A stretch of 64,000 bases of DNA from Boothiomyces macroporosus (taxonomy: Eukaryota > Chytridiomycota > Chytridiomycetes > Rhizophydiales > Terramycetaceae): assembly GCA_027604185.1 (NCBI GenBank), contig JADGKB010000068.1, positions 1 through 64,000 of the forward strand. Reading direction: 5' to 3'. A program made the position numbers and the translations under genes. Positions 42,960 through 53,706 of the stretch are shown one piece after another; within the stretch, counting starts at the first letter, position 1, and every line of letters starts with the position of its first letter. The notes under the pieces are model-generated. The model saw nothing but the letters and a program-made list of their open reading frames with translations. It did no database searches and was not told where the DNA came from.

Positions 42960-44051
42960 ATGTTAGTTCATCAAAATCAAACAGTCCAAGTCCCAACCAA
43001 GGTCTTATCCTGCTATGAAGTATTGGACACCTTCTCAATCTCCCACGTCATCAAGTTCAAGAACGCAAACGGCTCGCGCGCTATTATTGATGTCAATGAA
43101 GCTACTCCTCTCAGTGAAGTGCTGCAAACTCTGAAAGACAACAACATCCTCGCTGTCCCGATCTACCGAACTAGTTCTGACTACAGCGCAAAGATTTACA
43201 CCGGCATTGTTTCTGTCCACGACATCTTGTCTTTTGCGTACTTTCAACAAATCTTTGATAAAGACACAATAGTAAGCAAAGACGAATTATCTGCCGCTGT
43301 GAATAGCTTTGTAAAGAAACAATTCTTTGAATCACCTGTCAAGAACATCCTTCGAAGAAGAGAAGAGCCGGTTCCATTTATTTTCTCTTCAACAGACTCT
43401 ATTAGCAATTTGATTAAAGCCTTTACTGTTGGCGGTCACCATCGTGTTTTGGTGGTTGATTCGGACATTATGGTCGATTCCTTGGTCGGGCCAATTCCAA
43501 CCAGTTCAACACTCTCAATTATATCCCAAATGGACCTTGTTAATTACTTGTATGCATCTGATATCGATCAAACGAAACTTCCTCCAGAATTCATCCAAAA
43601 CATCTTTACCCTCCCACTGTCTGAAACTCACTCGCCTGCAAAAAAGAAGGTTGGAGACTCTGTTATTGCCATTAATGCCTTCCAACCTGCTCTTGCTGCC
43701 TTCAATATCATGCAGTTGAACAATATTCATGCCTTGCCTGTTATCAATTCGGATGACAAAATCATTGGTACCATCAGCGTGAAGAATTTGCGTGGTATTA
43801 CTATGGAAAACATTGACAAATTGGCTTTGACTGCAATGGAATTCTTGGAAATTGAAGACCCAGTGGATGCAGCTTACAACAAGCATACTCTTGACACTAC
43901 CAATGTTTCTTGCTCTGTTGAACATGCAGTTCAAATCATGCTTCAAGATCGCATTCATCATGTGTGGACTATTAGCCAGAATTCAGACATCAGAGGATGC
44001 GTTACTCTAACAGATATCTTGTATTTGTTTACAAAGAGGGTTTCAAAATAA
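42960..44051 (+). CDS. four-CBS-domain protein (AMPK-gamma/Sds23-like layout)
   Basis: Intronless, 363 residues. Four CBS repeats form two Bateman modules: ATPLSEVLQTLKDNNILAVP, SISNLIKAFTVGGHHRVLVV with ISQMDLVNYL, FQPALAAFNIMQLNNIHALP with GTISVKNLRG, and SCSVEHAVQIMLQDRIHHVW with GCVTLTDILYLF. Such modules bind adenine nucleotides and regulate partners; AMPK gamma (Snf4) and Sds23 are the nearest architectures, and I cannot choose between them. Codons are richer in C at third positions than in the neighbours, and a TATA box is present, suggesting high expression. Confidence 0.82.
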   Translation: MLVHQNQTVQVPTKVLSCYEVLDTFSISHVIKFKNANGSRAIIDVNEATPLSEVLQTLKDNNILAVPIYRTSSDYSAKIYTGIVSVHDILSFAYFQQIFDKDTIVSKDELSAAVNSFVKKQFFESPVKNILRRREEPVPFIFSSTDSISNLIKAFTVGGHHRVLVVDSDIMVDSLVGPIPTSSTLSIISQMDLVNYLYASDIDQTKLPPEFIQNIFTLPLSETHSPAKKKVGDSVIAINAFQPALAAFNIMQLNNIHALPVINSDDKIIGTISVKNLRGITMENIDKLALTAMEFLEIEDPVDAAYNKHTLDTTNVSCSVEHAVQIMLQDRIHHVWTISQNSDIRGCVTLTDILYLFTKRVSK

Positions 44052-44082
44052 TAAAAAGATTGATTAATGTGCGAATATATTT

Positions 44083-45831
44083 CTATAGCGATAGTGTTAG
44101 AATTTGGTCATAGCACCAAGGTGTCAAGTATTTATCCACAGTAGTACAGCGCGGCCACTTTGTTTCGTCTACACCACTTTCGCAGCTAGTGATAATTGCC
44201 TGGATTTCACTGAATATTTGATTGCGGACAGTTTCGTCCAAAGCAAAAAGCCTTTCTTTCAAATCTTTGTGATATGAAGTTTTTGCTTTGGATTCGTCCA
44301 AGCGAAGGATGTATTCAATCAAAAAATCTGCCAAAGAGGTAATCATTTGTAGTTCTTTGGTTGTACCAACCACTTTCGCCATTTTCACAAGCACCGGATA
44401 AAAGAATTCAGCAAAAGCAGTGAGAGGAACAATAAGGTCTTGAATTACTTGTTGGTCAGTTTCGTCTTTGTTATCACTGTTGACATTGGTGTGCTTCATT
44501 AGCGCTTTAAGAATCTGGTCTACTAGCTTGAAATAATTTCCAATAAATTCAGAAAGAGCAACACTTTGACGGAACTCGTTCAACAACTTTGGTAGGAACT
44601 GGAATAAATGAACAAACAGATCATGCTGCGCCGGTGTGTTCAAGTGGTCGATAAACGCTTTCTTTTCGTTCAACCGAATGCATAATCTAAAGTAATCCAG
44701 AATTGTTCCGTCGCCAACATCAATGTCTTCTGTTTTTAAGACTGATTCAAATCTGGACGGATCATCAAAGCTTGAAAGAATATTTTCTTCCACCAAAGTG
44801 CTTATCTTCAGTATATCCCTATCTGATAGTGAAGAAGCGAGTTGCTGAATCAGGATATTTGTATCTTCATAGCCGCACAAGAACGAAGCCATTCTTTGAA
44901 ATAACGAATAAACCCCAGGTGATGGTTGCCACAAGAATAGCTTTACACACTGTTTGATGAAAGGAGCTCTAACATAAGTTCAAATTACGGGTTGACTATC
45001 TTTAGAGATGTGACTAACAGCGAAGTAGGGATCTTGTTGTAGATTGAAGACATCTTTTCTAATCGAGCAGGCTCATCCTAATCTTAAATCTAAACCTTAC
45101 CAAGATGTTATTAAGCACATGCGCGGCAGCATTAATTGCAGTTTTAATCAGTTCTTGATAAGGCAAAGGCAAATCCTTCATTTTCGGATATTGACGCAAC
45201 AATGCCCACCAAGGCTTGATATCAGGAGAAGGTATTTTTTTCATTTCTTCTTTACATTTTGGCACTGATTGGAGAAATACTCTTAAAGAATCCACCATTC
45301 TACCGTATTTCGCCAATCGATAGGAATCAAACTGCTCGATTGATGTTGGTCTGTCCAAGCTAAACGAATTGGTAGAAGGCGGTCTATAATACAGGTATCT
45401 GTTCCAAATATTCCCAGAACTTTGAACCTGCATAATTTCTTCCAAATGCAGCCGGTAAAATAACGACGTGTAGAATTTAGTAAATGCCTATTTAAAAAAG
45501 TTGTTACTAGCGCATCGATCTTTGTGGCAATCAATAGGTGCCCTTCACTAGCCGCGTAGGATTTCTCCATCAAGCTATCAAAAGCTGAGAGATATTCTGA
45601 GCCCATTTTTGAAAAGAACGGTAAAGCACGCAGAAACTTTTTGTATATTCTCCTTGACAATTCCGGATATTTAGGGATATCGTTGTTGTCACTGATTGTA
45701 GTTGATATGCCAATATTATTCCGAGAAATTCTTGTTAATTTTTTCGCATTATCTCCTAATGCTGTATACCATTCGTTCACTAATATTGACTCCCATATAT
45801 AGCAATATAGCACTGTATCTTCCTTGAACAT
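44083..45831 (-). CDS. Lec1/Ypr097w-like protein (DUF3818-type region)
   Basis: Introns 45488-45507, 45078-45100 and 44969-44988 (20, 23, 20 nt); 561 residues from the first clear ATG. All-helical protein with conserved-looking blocks YTSLFYRLHLEEIMQVQSSG, NIWNRYLYYRPPS, WWALLRQYPKMKDLPLPYQE, LDEPARLEKM and KLFLWQPSPGVYSLFQRM. These recall the helical domain that flanks the PX domain in fungal Lec1/Ypr097w lipid-binding proteins; no PX domain is seen. The frame is open upstream of the chosen ATG (CGHKSFGVQSHRAALLSLPQ), so a 5' exon is likely missing. Family call from memory, moderate. Confidence 0.55.
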
Positions 45832-46162
45832 TTGGGGCAAAGAAAGCAAAGCGGCCCGGTGACTTTGAACACCAAAGGACTTGTGACCGCAAACGAAAAC
45901 AAAATATCAACGATAAATAGGAAATCTATTATTTACATGGATAATACTTGGCGGGAATCCGATTTCATTCCAGTAGGAACTAGAACTGATGGTACGACTC
46001 AATCGTCCAATCAGGCAAAACTGAAACACGGAACAACTGAGGCCGGTAAGCTCATTCAATGCGCTGCTCTATATCGTTGTCTCAAACAGTTGTTACTCTC
46101 CCATTTTGCTGTAAAATTTCCTTTTTCATCTGAAACAACTGAAATTTTTTTCAAAAAAAAAT
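45832..46162. other. 331-bp intergenic region, divergent promoter
   Basis: Between the Lec1-like and GMP synthase starts. The left part may hold the missing first exon of the Lec1-like gene, since its frame is open for about 20 codons above the ATG. The right end carries GAAATTTTTTTCA (46141-46153), the T-run box also seen at other starts. No RNA gene is recognisable. Confidence 0.5.
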
Positions 46163-47831
46163 ATGGCAACCCAAATCGCTGGCCAATACGATACTATTCT
46201 CATTTTAGACTTTGGGTCTCAGTACACGCACTTGATTGCTCGTAGAATTCGTGAATTTGGTGTTTATTCTGAATTGTTGGCTTGCACTACCAAAATCGCA
46301 GACTTGTCATTCAAACCAAAGGGTGTAATTCTCTCTGGAGGACCATATTCTGTTTATGAAGCAGGCTCACCGCACGTTGATCCTGCTGTTTGGGATTTAA
46401 AGGTGCCAGTGTTGGGTATCTGTTATGGACTACAGGTACATATTTCATAATACCAGGAAATTTGCCACACCAGAGGAGGAAAAGTTGAAAATTGCGAAAA
46501 GAAGGAATTTGGAAAGGCGATTATTACTGTACAGGGAGAATCTCAGTTGTTTCAAGGATTAGCCAAAGAAATTTCTGTATGGATGAGTCATGGCGACCAA
46601 GTAACCAAAGTACCTGAAGGATTCACAACCATCGCCTCTACACATACTGCCCCATTTGCTGCTGTTGAAAAAGCCCAAGATAGAATCTACGGAATTCAAT
46701 TCCACCCAGAGGTTACCCATTCCGATTTAGGAAAGGAATTGTTGGAAAACTTTGTTGTAAAGATTTGCCATGCAAAAAGTTCATGGACTATGGTAATACT
46801 TTCTTTAATTTTTGAAAAACTTTATTGAAACTGAAATCGAAAGAATTCGCAACCAAGTTGGGCCAACTGCTCAGGTAGTCGGGGCCGTTAGTGGTGGTGT
46901 TGATAGTACCATTGCAGCCAAACTGATGAGTATGGCTATTGGTGATAGATTCCATGCTATTCTGGTAGACAACGGAGTAATGAGAATGAACGAATGTGCT
47001 CAGTCCAAAGTCCTTTTGCAGGAACATTTAGGAATCAACCTTACTTTGGCAGATGCTAGCGAATTGTTTTTGGGAAGATTGAAGGGTGTCACTGTAATTC
47101 AATTTTAACTTTAGAATCCTGAACAAAAAAGAAAGATTATTGGAAATACATTTATTGAAGTATTCGAAGCTGAAGCTGCCAAAATCGAGAAAGAGCAAGA
47201 AGAAAGTGGAAAAGGCAAGATCGAGTTTCTTCTTCAAGGAACACTGTATCCCGATGTTATTGAATCCATCTCTTTCAAGGGTCCTTCTGCCACCATTAAA
47301 ACTCATCATGTAATTTCTAGTTAAAATTAGAATGTTGGAGGATTATTGGAAGACATGAAACTCAAAGTTATTGAACCTCTCCGCGAACTTTTCAAAGATG
47401 AAGTCCGTGAATTGGGTTCCATTTTGAAGATTGACGATGAATTAGTTTGGAGACATCCATTCCCTGGTCCAGGTATTGCAATCAGAGTATTGGGTGAAGT
47501 AACTCCATCCCAGGTAGAAATTGCAAGAAAGGCTGATTATATTTACATTGAAGAAATCAAAAAGGCTGGTCTGTATCGCAAAATCTCACAAGCTTATGCC
47601 GCATTATTGCCAGTTAAATCTGTCGGTGTGATGGGTGACAACAGAACTTATGAACAAGTAATTGCTTTAAGAGCTGTTGAAACAACTGATTTTATGACTG
47701 CCGACTGGTTTGAAATGCCATATGCTCTTTTGAAGAAAATCAGTAGCAGAATCATCAATGAAGTTGATGGAGTGAACAGGGTCGTTTACGACATCTCTTC
47801 TAAACCACCAGCAACTATTGAATGGGAATAA
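46163..47831 (+). CDS. GUA1: GMP synthase (glutamine-hydrolysing)
   Basis: Four introns (46436-46456, 46793-46814, 47094-47114, 47310-47330; 21-22 nt) give 527 residues, the normal length (yeast 525). The class I glutaminase has the nucleophile Cys in GICYGLQ and His/Glu in [12 protein letters not shown]. The ATP-pyrophosphatase P-loop is SGGVDST. The C-terminal dimerisation domain ends KPPATIEWE. It converts XMP to GMP. The second intron has GT at its 5' end but TG at its 3' end (see separate entry). All three 21-nt introns carry an in-frame TAA at the branch site. A T-run box precedes the ATG. Confidence 0.97.
46793..46814 (+). other. 22-nt intron lacking a 3' AG (GT...TG)
   Basis: The intron interrupts the conserved WTMENFIE block of GMP synthase. 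Spliced as GT...TTTTTG it gives WTM-KNFIE in frame. The only downstream AG lies 29 nt further on, breaks the frame and deletes conserved residues. Either a non-canonical acceptor or a one-base sequence error (TAG read as TTG). Confidence 0.6.
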
Positions 47832-47855
47832 AGATTTTAATTTAAAAAGCCCAAA

Positions 47856-49055
47856 TTACTGTTTATAATTTATTTGAGTGACCTTTTCAATTTGAACCCA
47901 TGCAGTATCTTGATGAATATGATGATTTCCAAATCGTACAGTGAACTTGATGTTGAGCATGTCATAATCAACTTCATAATCCTGCACTTTTGTTTTTTGT
48001 TCGTTTGTTCTTTGCCCTACTAATTCTGTCATTGGGCCTTGACCTCTTCCTCTATGAACAGATCTTATATCCAAAGAGAGCATTTCCGATATAGCATCAA
48101 TCAAAATCTGAGATTCTCCGTTTTCATAAAAGTTGCTGTGTTTCTCTTCAGAATCAACTAAATTTCTAATGAAGTGTATAGAGTCATCATTCCACTCAAC
48201 AGGAAGTTGGTAAGGATCTTGTAAACCAGCAGCTACCCATTGCGGTATACGCATAGCAAATTTACTGCATCTTGAACCATTCTTTGGGCAGGTGTAGTTG
48301 TTTTTCAAATCGTGATCTACCATTTGGTGGATACAGCTTGGACAATCAAATGGCCCCCACGGCTTTAAATCCACTATTGGAGTTCCGTGAACTAAATCTG
48401 CTCCAGCAACTGTGACAGTTTTCTCTTCTACATTCACTCGAACTATCTGGACAAGACTTGACCCTATGGCATTTGGTCTATGTGGAGACCTTGTTGCAAA
48501 CAGCCCGATAGACCCACCATTCAACAGAGGTGGCAAAACTTTGGCAGCAAATGATTGAACGCGATTTGTAAAAGTCTTTGATTTACTGCTGAAGCTTCTT
48601 GATTTTAAAGAAGCGTCTGAATTTGTTTCATTAGCAATCAAAGTCTTTACCAGATTTGTATTTTCATGAAAGAGAAACAGAATATGCAAATGAGAATATG
48701 TTGCAAGTCCTTCAAGGGTTTCCTGCGGCAGCTCTGGCGATAACTTGATAATCGAACGGGAGGAAGGAACCAAAAGACCCTGTCTAGGAGTCCCTCTTCT
48801 AGCGACATATGGAGAGTCGATGTATCCAATCGTTAAAAGGGGATAGCCAGAGTTGCATATTTTTTCCACCACTCCTTTACGCAAGGATTTCTCTGCATTG
48901 ATTCTTCCCACTCTCTCTGCTTGAATCTTTTGCTTGCAATGCTCATGTCCTGGTAAAAGTTCAATTTCCAGTTCCTGCTTCCTGGTGAATGTAAAATACA
49001 GTGTTGCAATTCCAATTCCAAATACCACCCCAATCGAAATGTCTTTGAGTTCCAT
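47856..49055 (-). CDS. TRMO: tRNA (adenine-N6)-methyltransferase TRMO (TsaA fold)
   Basis: Intronless, 399 residues. The N-terminus has a hydrophobic helix (ISIGVVFGIGIATLYFTF), suggesting a membrane anchor or mitochondrial targeting, then a short coiled coil. The TsaA/TRMO beta-barrel domain begins LLTIGYIDSPY and carries the signature ATRSPHRPNAIGSSLV and HGTPIVDLKPW. TRMO methylates t6A37 to m6t6A in ACY-decoding tRNAs using SAM. The C-terminal half is longer than in bacteria and resembles animal NAP1-type TRMO. The ATG at 49055 is the first in frame; the UGT gene starts 31 bp away divergently. Confidence 0.9.
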   Translation of the reverse strand: MELKDISIGVVFGIGIATLYFTFTRKQELEIELLPGHEHCKQKIQAERVGRINAEKSLRKGVVEKICNSGYPLLTIGYIDSPYVARRGTPRQGLLVPSSRSIIKLSPELPQETLEGLATYSHLHILFLFHENTNLVKTLIANETNSDASLKSRSFSSKSKTFTNRVQSFAAKVLPPLLNGGSIGLFATRSPHRPNAIGSSLVQIVRVNVEEKTVTVAGADLVHGTPIVDLKPWGPFDCPSCIHQMVDHDLKNNYTCPKNGSRCSKFAMRIPQWVAAGLQDPYQLPVEWNDDSIHFIRNLVDSEEKHSNFYENGESQILIDAISEMLSLDIRSVHRGRGQGPMTELVGQRTNEQKTKVQDYEVDYDMLNIKFTVRFGNHHIHQDTAWVQIEKVTQINYKQ

Positions 49056-49086
49056 TTTGGCGAATGATAAATTTTGCAAAATTAAA

Positions 49087-50490
49087 ATGACCGAATCAAA
49101 CCATTGGGTTGTGTTTCCGTACTTGGCCTTCAGCCATATGATCCCTACGTTGGAGCTGTGTTACAACTTGATCAAGATTAAGGGCATCCATATCACTGTT
49201 GTGTTGGACTCTGGATTAATTGAAAAATTAAAGAAGGATAAGTTGATTCCCCAGGCTCTCCTGCAAAGCAATCCAGGGATTGAATTTCATCCAATTCCTA
49301 CTTTTGAAAAAGTGGACGATGAAGAAATTGATGGTGACAAGTTCATTGAAATAAACATGAACCACGCCCATGAAGCTGTTAAAACAATCAATTCAAATCG
49401 CAAAATTACTTCGATTCTATTGGAAATGTATGGCACGTTCTGTCACAAACAAGTCTTGGGTTTCAATATTCCTCATTACGTGTATTTCACCACCAATTCA
49501 TTTGCCACTTACTTTAGAGTGGTTCAACATGTGCACCCTCAGTTAATACAAAATCAGCCCGAATTACCTGAAAATATTACAAAGGAGTTTGCAGAAAAAG
49601 TACTAGGAGATCTGAACTTGCTTTATTGGGTTCAAATGCGGTTCAGAGGTGGGGTACCAACTACACCAGCCAACCTCAAGCACTTTTATTTCAACAATGA
49701 AAATACTAATATTGTAGCAGCAATGAAGAACGCAAAAGCGGTAATTTTCAATTCATTTTCTGCCTTTGATACAGAAAACAAAGATTTGCTATTCAAAGAT
49801 ACTTCCTTTAACACAAAGTATGTACATGTTGGACCAGTTTCATTGTACAACACCTCTCCGAAACTACGCGACTCTGATGATCATCCAATCATTAAATGGT
49901 TGAATGGCCAAAAGAAGAATTCTGTCCTCTATATTGCCTTTGGATCTGTATTTAAAGTTAAAAACCAAGAAATCCCGCAGATTGCTGAGGCATTGCTTCA
50001 ATTAGACATTCCATTCATCTGGGCTTTGAAAAAAGATCAACAAGAATACTTGCCAGAAAAAGTCAGATCATGTATTCTGCAAGAGAACACTGAAATCCCT
50101 CTTACGAGAAAAGGAATCATCACTTCTTGGGCCCCTCAGGTTGGGATATTAAAGAATCCAGCAGTAGCAGCATTCGTTAGTCATGTAGGATGGAACAGCT
50201 TTTTGGAAGCCATTTCTGGCGGTGTCCCTTTGATTGCTTGGCCGATATTCGCTGAGCAATTGATTAATGGCATGATGATTTTGACTAAAGGAATGGGAGT
50301 TTTGATGCAAAATACTGGTTTGTTCAGTAAAAAGGTGCTGCAAACTCCTGAAATTATTGAAACCATTAGACAGGTGCTCCCTGCAGATGGTTCATCACCT
50401 TATAAAGCGAAAATGGAATATTTCCAACAAAAGTTATGGGAAGCCATCCAACCAAATGGTGAGTCGTACAAAGAATTGGAATCGTTATAA
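49087..50490 (+). CDS. UDP-glycosyltransferase with plant-type PSPG box
   Basis: Intronless, 467 residues. The GT-B fold begins HWVVFPYLAFSHMIPTLEL with the catalytic His. The C-terminal donor site is a near-complete plant secondary product box: SWAPQVGILKNPAVAAFVSH, then GWNSFLEAISGGVPLIAW and PIFAEQ. There is no signal peptide and no C-terminal membrane anchor, unlike animal and most fungal UGTs. It should glycosylate a small molecule from UDP-sugar; the acceptor is unknown. Lack of introns and the plant-like box suggest possible horizontal acquisition. Convergent with CSC1, stops 29 bp apart. Confidence 0.93.
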   Translation: MTESNHWVVFPYLAFSHMIPTLELCYNLIKIKGIHITVVLDSGLIEKLKKDKLIPQALLQSNPGIEFHPIPTFEKVDDEEIDGDKFIEINMNHAHEAVKTINSNRKITSILLEMYGTFCHKQVLGFNIPHYVYFTTNSFATYFRVVQHVHPQLIQNQPELPENITKEFAEKVLGDLNLLYWVQMRFRGGVPTTPANLKHFYFNNENTNIVAAMKNAKAVIFNSFSAFDTENKDLLFKDTSFNTKYVHVGPVSLYNTSPKLRDSDDHPIIKWLNGQKKNSVLYIAFGSVFKVKNQEIPQIAEALLQLDIPFIWALKKDQQEYLPEKVRSCILQENTEIPLTRKGIITSWAPQVGILKNPAVAAFVSHVGWNSFLEAISGGVPLIAWPIFAEQLINGMMILTKGMGVLMQNTGLFSKKVLQTPEIIETIRQVLPADGSSPYKAKMEYFQQKLWEAIQPNGESYKELESL

Positions 50491-50519
50491 TAAATCCAAT
50501 TTATTCACAATTAAATGTT

Positions 50520-53500
50520 TTATGATACAGCAAGATTTAACCAAGAAGTTATTCCATCGAAAAATCCATTCACCCGTCCCAACAAACTCCTTTCTTCAGC
50601 TTCAATATCTGGATCAGCTTCTTCAATGCTTAGTCTTTGCTGGTATTTCAATCTTTGTAGTAAAGCTTTTTGTTGCTTCCCTTGGTCTTTCCTCAGGGAT
50701 TCAAAGTTGTTCCCTTTTATCCAAGGAAGAGGAAGTTTACCGATTAATGCTGGGTGCATGTAAGAATGTAGCTGACAATCTTCCTCGACATCATCAACGA
50801 AAAAGTTGTCAGATTCTTCACCATATTTTAGCATCGCAGATTCAAGAGGGACATCAAGAATGCCGGCTACACGAGTCATTGGGGGTTCAATGTGGCTACT
50901 CATAGTATCTGGAGGTGTGTTCAACTGTTGATATCCAGAACCACTTGATTGGTCTAAAATGGGATTGATTTCTGAAGGATCATGGAAAGGGTTAAATTCA
51001 GGATTTGGTTGTATGATATTAAAAGTACTGTAGCGCTTATTTGGTATAAGCTCATCTCCTGAAGAGGAATCTTCAGAAATATTAATTTGAATTTGATCTT
51101 GCTGATATCTGTTTTTCATTGACAGTGATGACATTCGACTTTTCAATTTTCGGTTGCTTCTTCCTTCAAATCCTGCTAGTTCTTGCTCAAATAACAACTC
51201 TGGCTGGGTGAGTTGACTTCCAGACGGTTCGCTGTGCATCACATTTCCTTCACCCTGCTTTGATAGAGAGCGCATGGCTTTTCCAATAACTTCCAACGGG
51301 ATATTTCGAATTTGCTTTTCGTATGCATCATTTAGCAATTTGTAGGCAAAGAAGGTGAGGAATAACAATGGAATCACTCCAATCACCATCTGCGCGTAGG
51401 CAGACAAGCTTTCAATACTTCCTAAGCTGCTTAAAGTGCTGTATGATCCTTCCTCTGCTGATTTTAGTGCCAAGACACCCATCATTGACAACTGCATAAT
51501 TGCGACTCCAGACAAACACCTATTGACTACATAGGGCGTGGCCACACCCTTTGATTCATAAAGCGGAATATGGACATACATTAGCAAATATTTGTAGATA
51601 AAATATCCCAGCGCAAAAAAGAGGGTGCAGAAAGGCAATATTAAAGGCTGAATGGAGCTATACATGATGCCAATTATAAACACCTGGATTAATAATGGCT
51701 GTACCAATATAGGTAACGGGTAAACAATCCCATAATGAATGACAGTCAATATTGAAGGATAGTATGCATCTGAAGTTTGGCGCGGTGTACTCTTCTGCAA
51801 AGTAGTTAGACGGTACATCCATGTCAGGAATAAAGGGGCGGCAAGAAGCAGTTGCGCAGGAAGAATTGCTGTGCTTTGGAGGATGATTAAATTAATCAGA
51901 GTAGTCGCAGCCTTCATTAATATCAAGTACCTTGGGTAACATTTGACCCAGCTTTTCAAGGAGCTTTTGTGGATTCCATAAATTAATTTCGTACAGAATA
52001 CTTGCAAATTGAATTACAATCACATTCCACAATTGATAAAAGAAATACCTAATGTTATCTTTAATTACTTTGATAACAAACTAAGTTGGATCCAACTTTC
52101 TGCCTCAATACCTTGAAGTTGACATAGAACTAGGATTAAAATGAGTTTACTTAATAGGACACTTGGCAAGAATGAATTCCAAGCTGCGATCAACGTAGTC
52201 GAGATTACTCCTTGGATGAATTGAATCCAAGTGGGAGTTAAATCCGTTAGGATCGGTTTAAGAATGGGAAGGAGCACAGCAAGCTGTTCCAAATCGATCA
52301 GCCCTGCAAATGAAGTTATAACACTAGTAGAAAATAGAACCAACAGCGACATTACCGTCATCACGAAAATCATTCGAAATAGTTTGGTGTAACTGTGGGC
52401 TGCCTTTGAAGATAAATTTGTCCAATATATATCCCTTGGTTCTGGGGCATTTTTCACTATGCATGCGAATGGATCCATATGGCTCACTGCCTGACTGACA
52501 ATAGCTGCTGAAATTGGAGATTCGAATGAAACAATTCCGATAGAAGTCGCAGCGCTAAGATGAGGATTTCGTCTAAATCTTTCTACCATCGAATCCCAGT
52601 GCCTAAAGTTTGCCACATAGTTTTGGGTAGAATCGACTCTTTCACCAAAAAGTCCCAAGAATCCGGTTTTGTGAGTTGGTCTGTACTCTGGATCGATACT
52701 ATTGTACCTGTTTAAAATCTCCTCTATTGCAATGTCTACTGCAGACATTTGGGGGTTGTTAAAGGAGGTAGCTTCCGGAATCACAAACGCCCGTTCAAGT
52801 TTGGGCAGCTTCTCCAATTGAAGACACAGTTTTTCAAGCTTTTCAAGATAATACAGCCTTTTTTGCACCGCTTGTTGTAGCAAAGACCAATTCCTACAAA
52901 GAACAACATTTTCTACTTTACCAACTTGCAGATTATTGAAAAAAATTGATAGATTAACCTCATTTTGCAATTCTTTTGGGATTCCGAAAACCATCACACT
53001 TCGCATTTCAATTTTGCTCAGTTTCGTCCTTTTTAAAGCGTATTCGTCATACTGCAATTTCAAAGTGAGATACCCGCGATAGAAAACAATCAAAAAGCCA
53101 AATGCTGCAAAAGAAATAACCCATGTGCAGCCCAAGATCATCTTCAGATAAATAGATCGTTGAGGTACCTGCGTTAATAATTGATACATTTTCAATCGAC
53201 AATGACGGGATCATTATTGCCTCCAGTTGGTAGTATCCTGTAATATTTCGTAGATCTGGCGGATTCGAATAGAAATTGATAGGGCCAATTACGCCAGCTC
53301 CGAAAATCGTCAGCATAAAGAACAACTGATATCCCATTTTCAAGAATCGTAAAAACATCACTCCATCCAGACCGACAGTATTAATCAGGAAGCTTTCTGA
53401 TGTGGAATATACTGTAAATATCCAGGATAGTATCCCATGAGATAAACTTGGCGGTCTTCCTCTTGAAAGCATTTTCCTGGGAGCATAAATGTCTGCTTGC

Positions 53501-53663
53501 CACCTTGGTTACTCTTGAATTACCTTCGTACAAAGCAGAATACAATTACACAGCACAATCCAATTGAAGAAAAGGTGAAGAATGGAACTATGATTCCTTG
53601 CGGTGATTTTTTCTCTAGGGAAACAACTGAATGTACAAGTAGGGGTATGATCTGCGGCTTCAT
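50520..53663 (-). CDS. CSC1: CSC1/OSCA/TMEM63 mechanosensitive channel family
   Basis: Introns 53504-53523, 53169-53187, 52049-52068 and 51912-51930 (20, 19, 20, 19 nt); 1021 residues. N-terminal helix and the WQADIYAPRKM segment, two further helices, a cytosolic RNA-recognition-like domain (about 180-400: SVMVFGIPKEL, a coiled-coil insert, SIGIVSFESPISAAIVSQ), APEPRDIYWTNLS, then about eight helices of the DUF221 pore region and a long Ser-rich cytosolic tail. This is the standard CSC1 topology of an osmosensitive cation channel in the plasma membrane. Tandem after CBP80 with a 43-bp gap. Confidence 0.93.
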
Positions 53664-53706
53664 AAGTCTAAATTTTTCAAGTAAAATTTTTGTGAAATGG
53701 AATATA

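Noticed and set aside
45832..46245. Plus-strand frame running from the Lec1-like start into GMP synthase
   Set aside because: The sequence is low in conserved character, overlaps the GMP synthase start in another frame, and part of the region better suits a missing exon on the minus strand.
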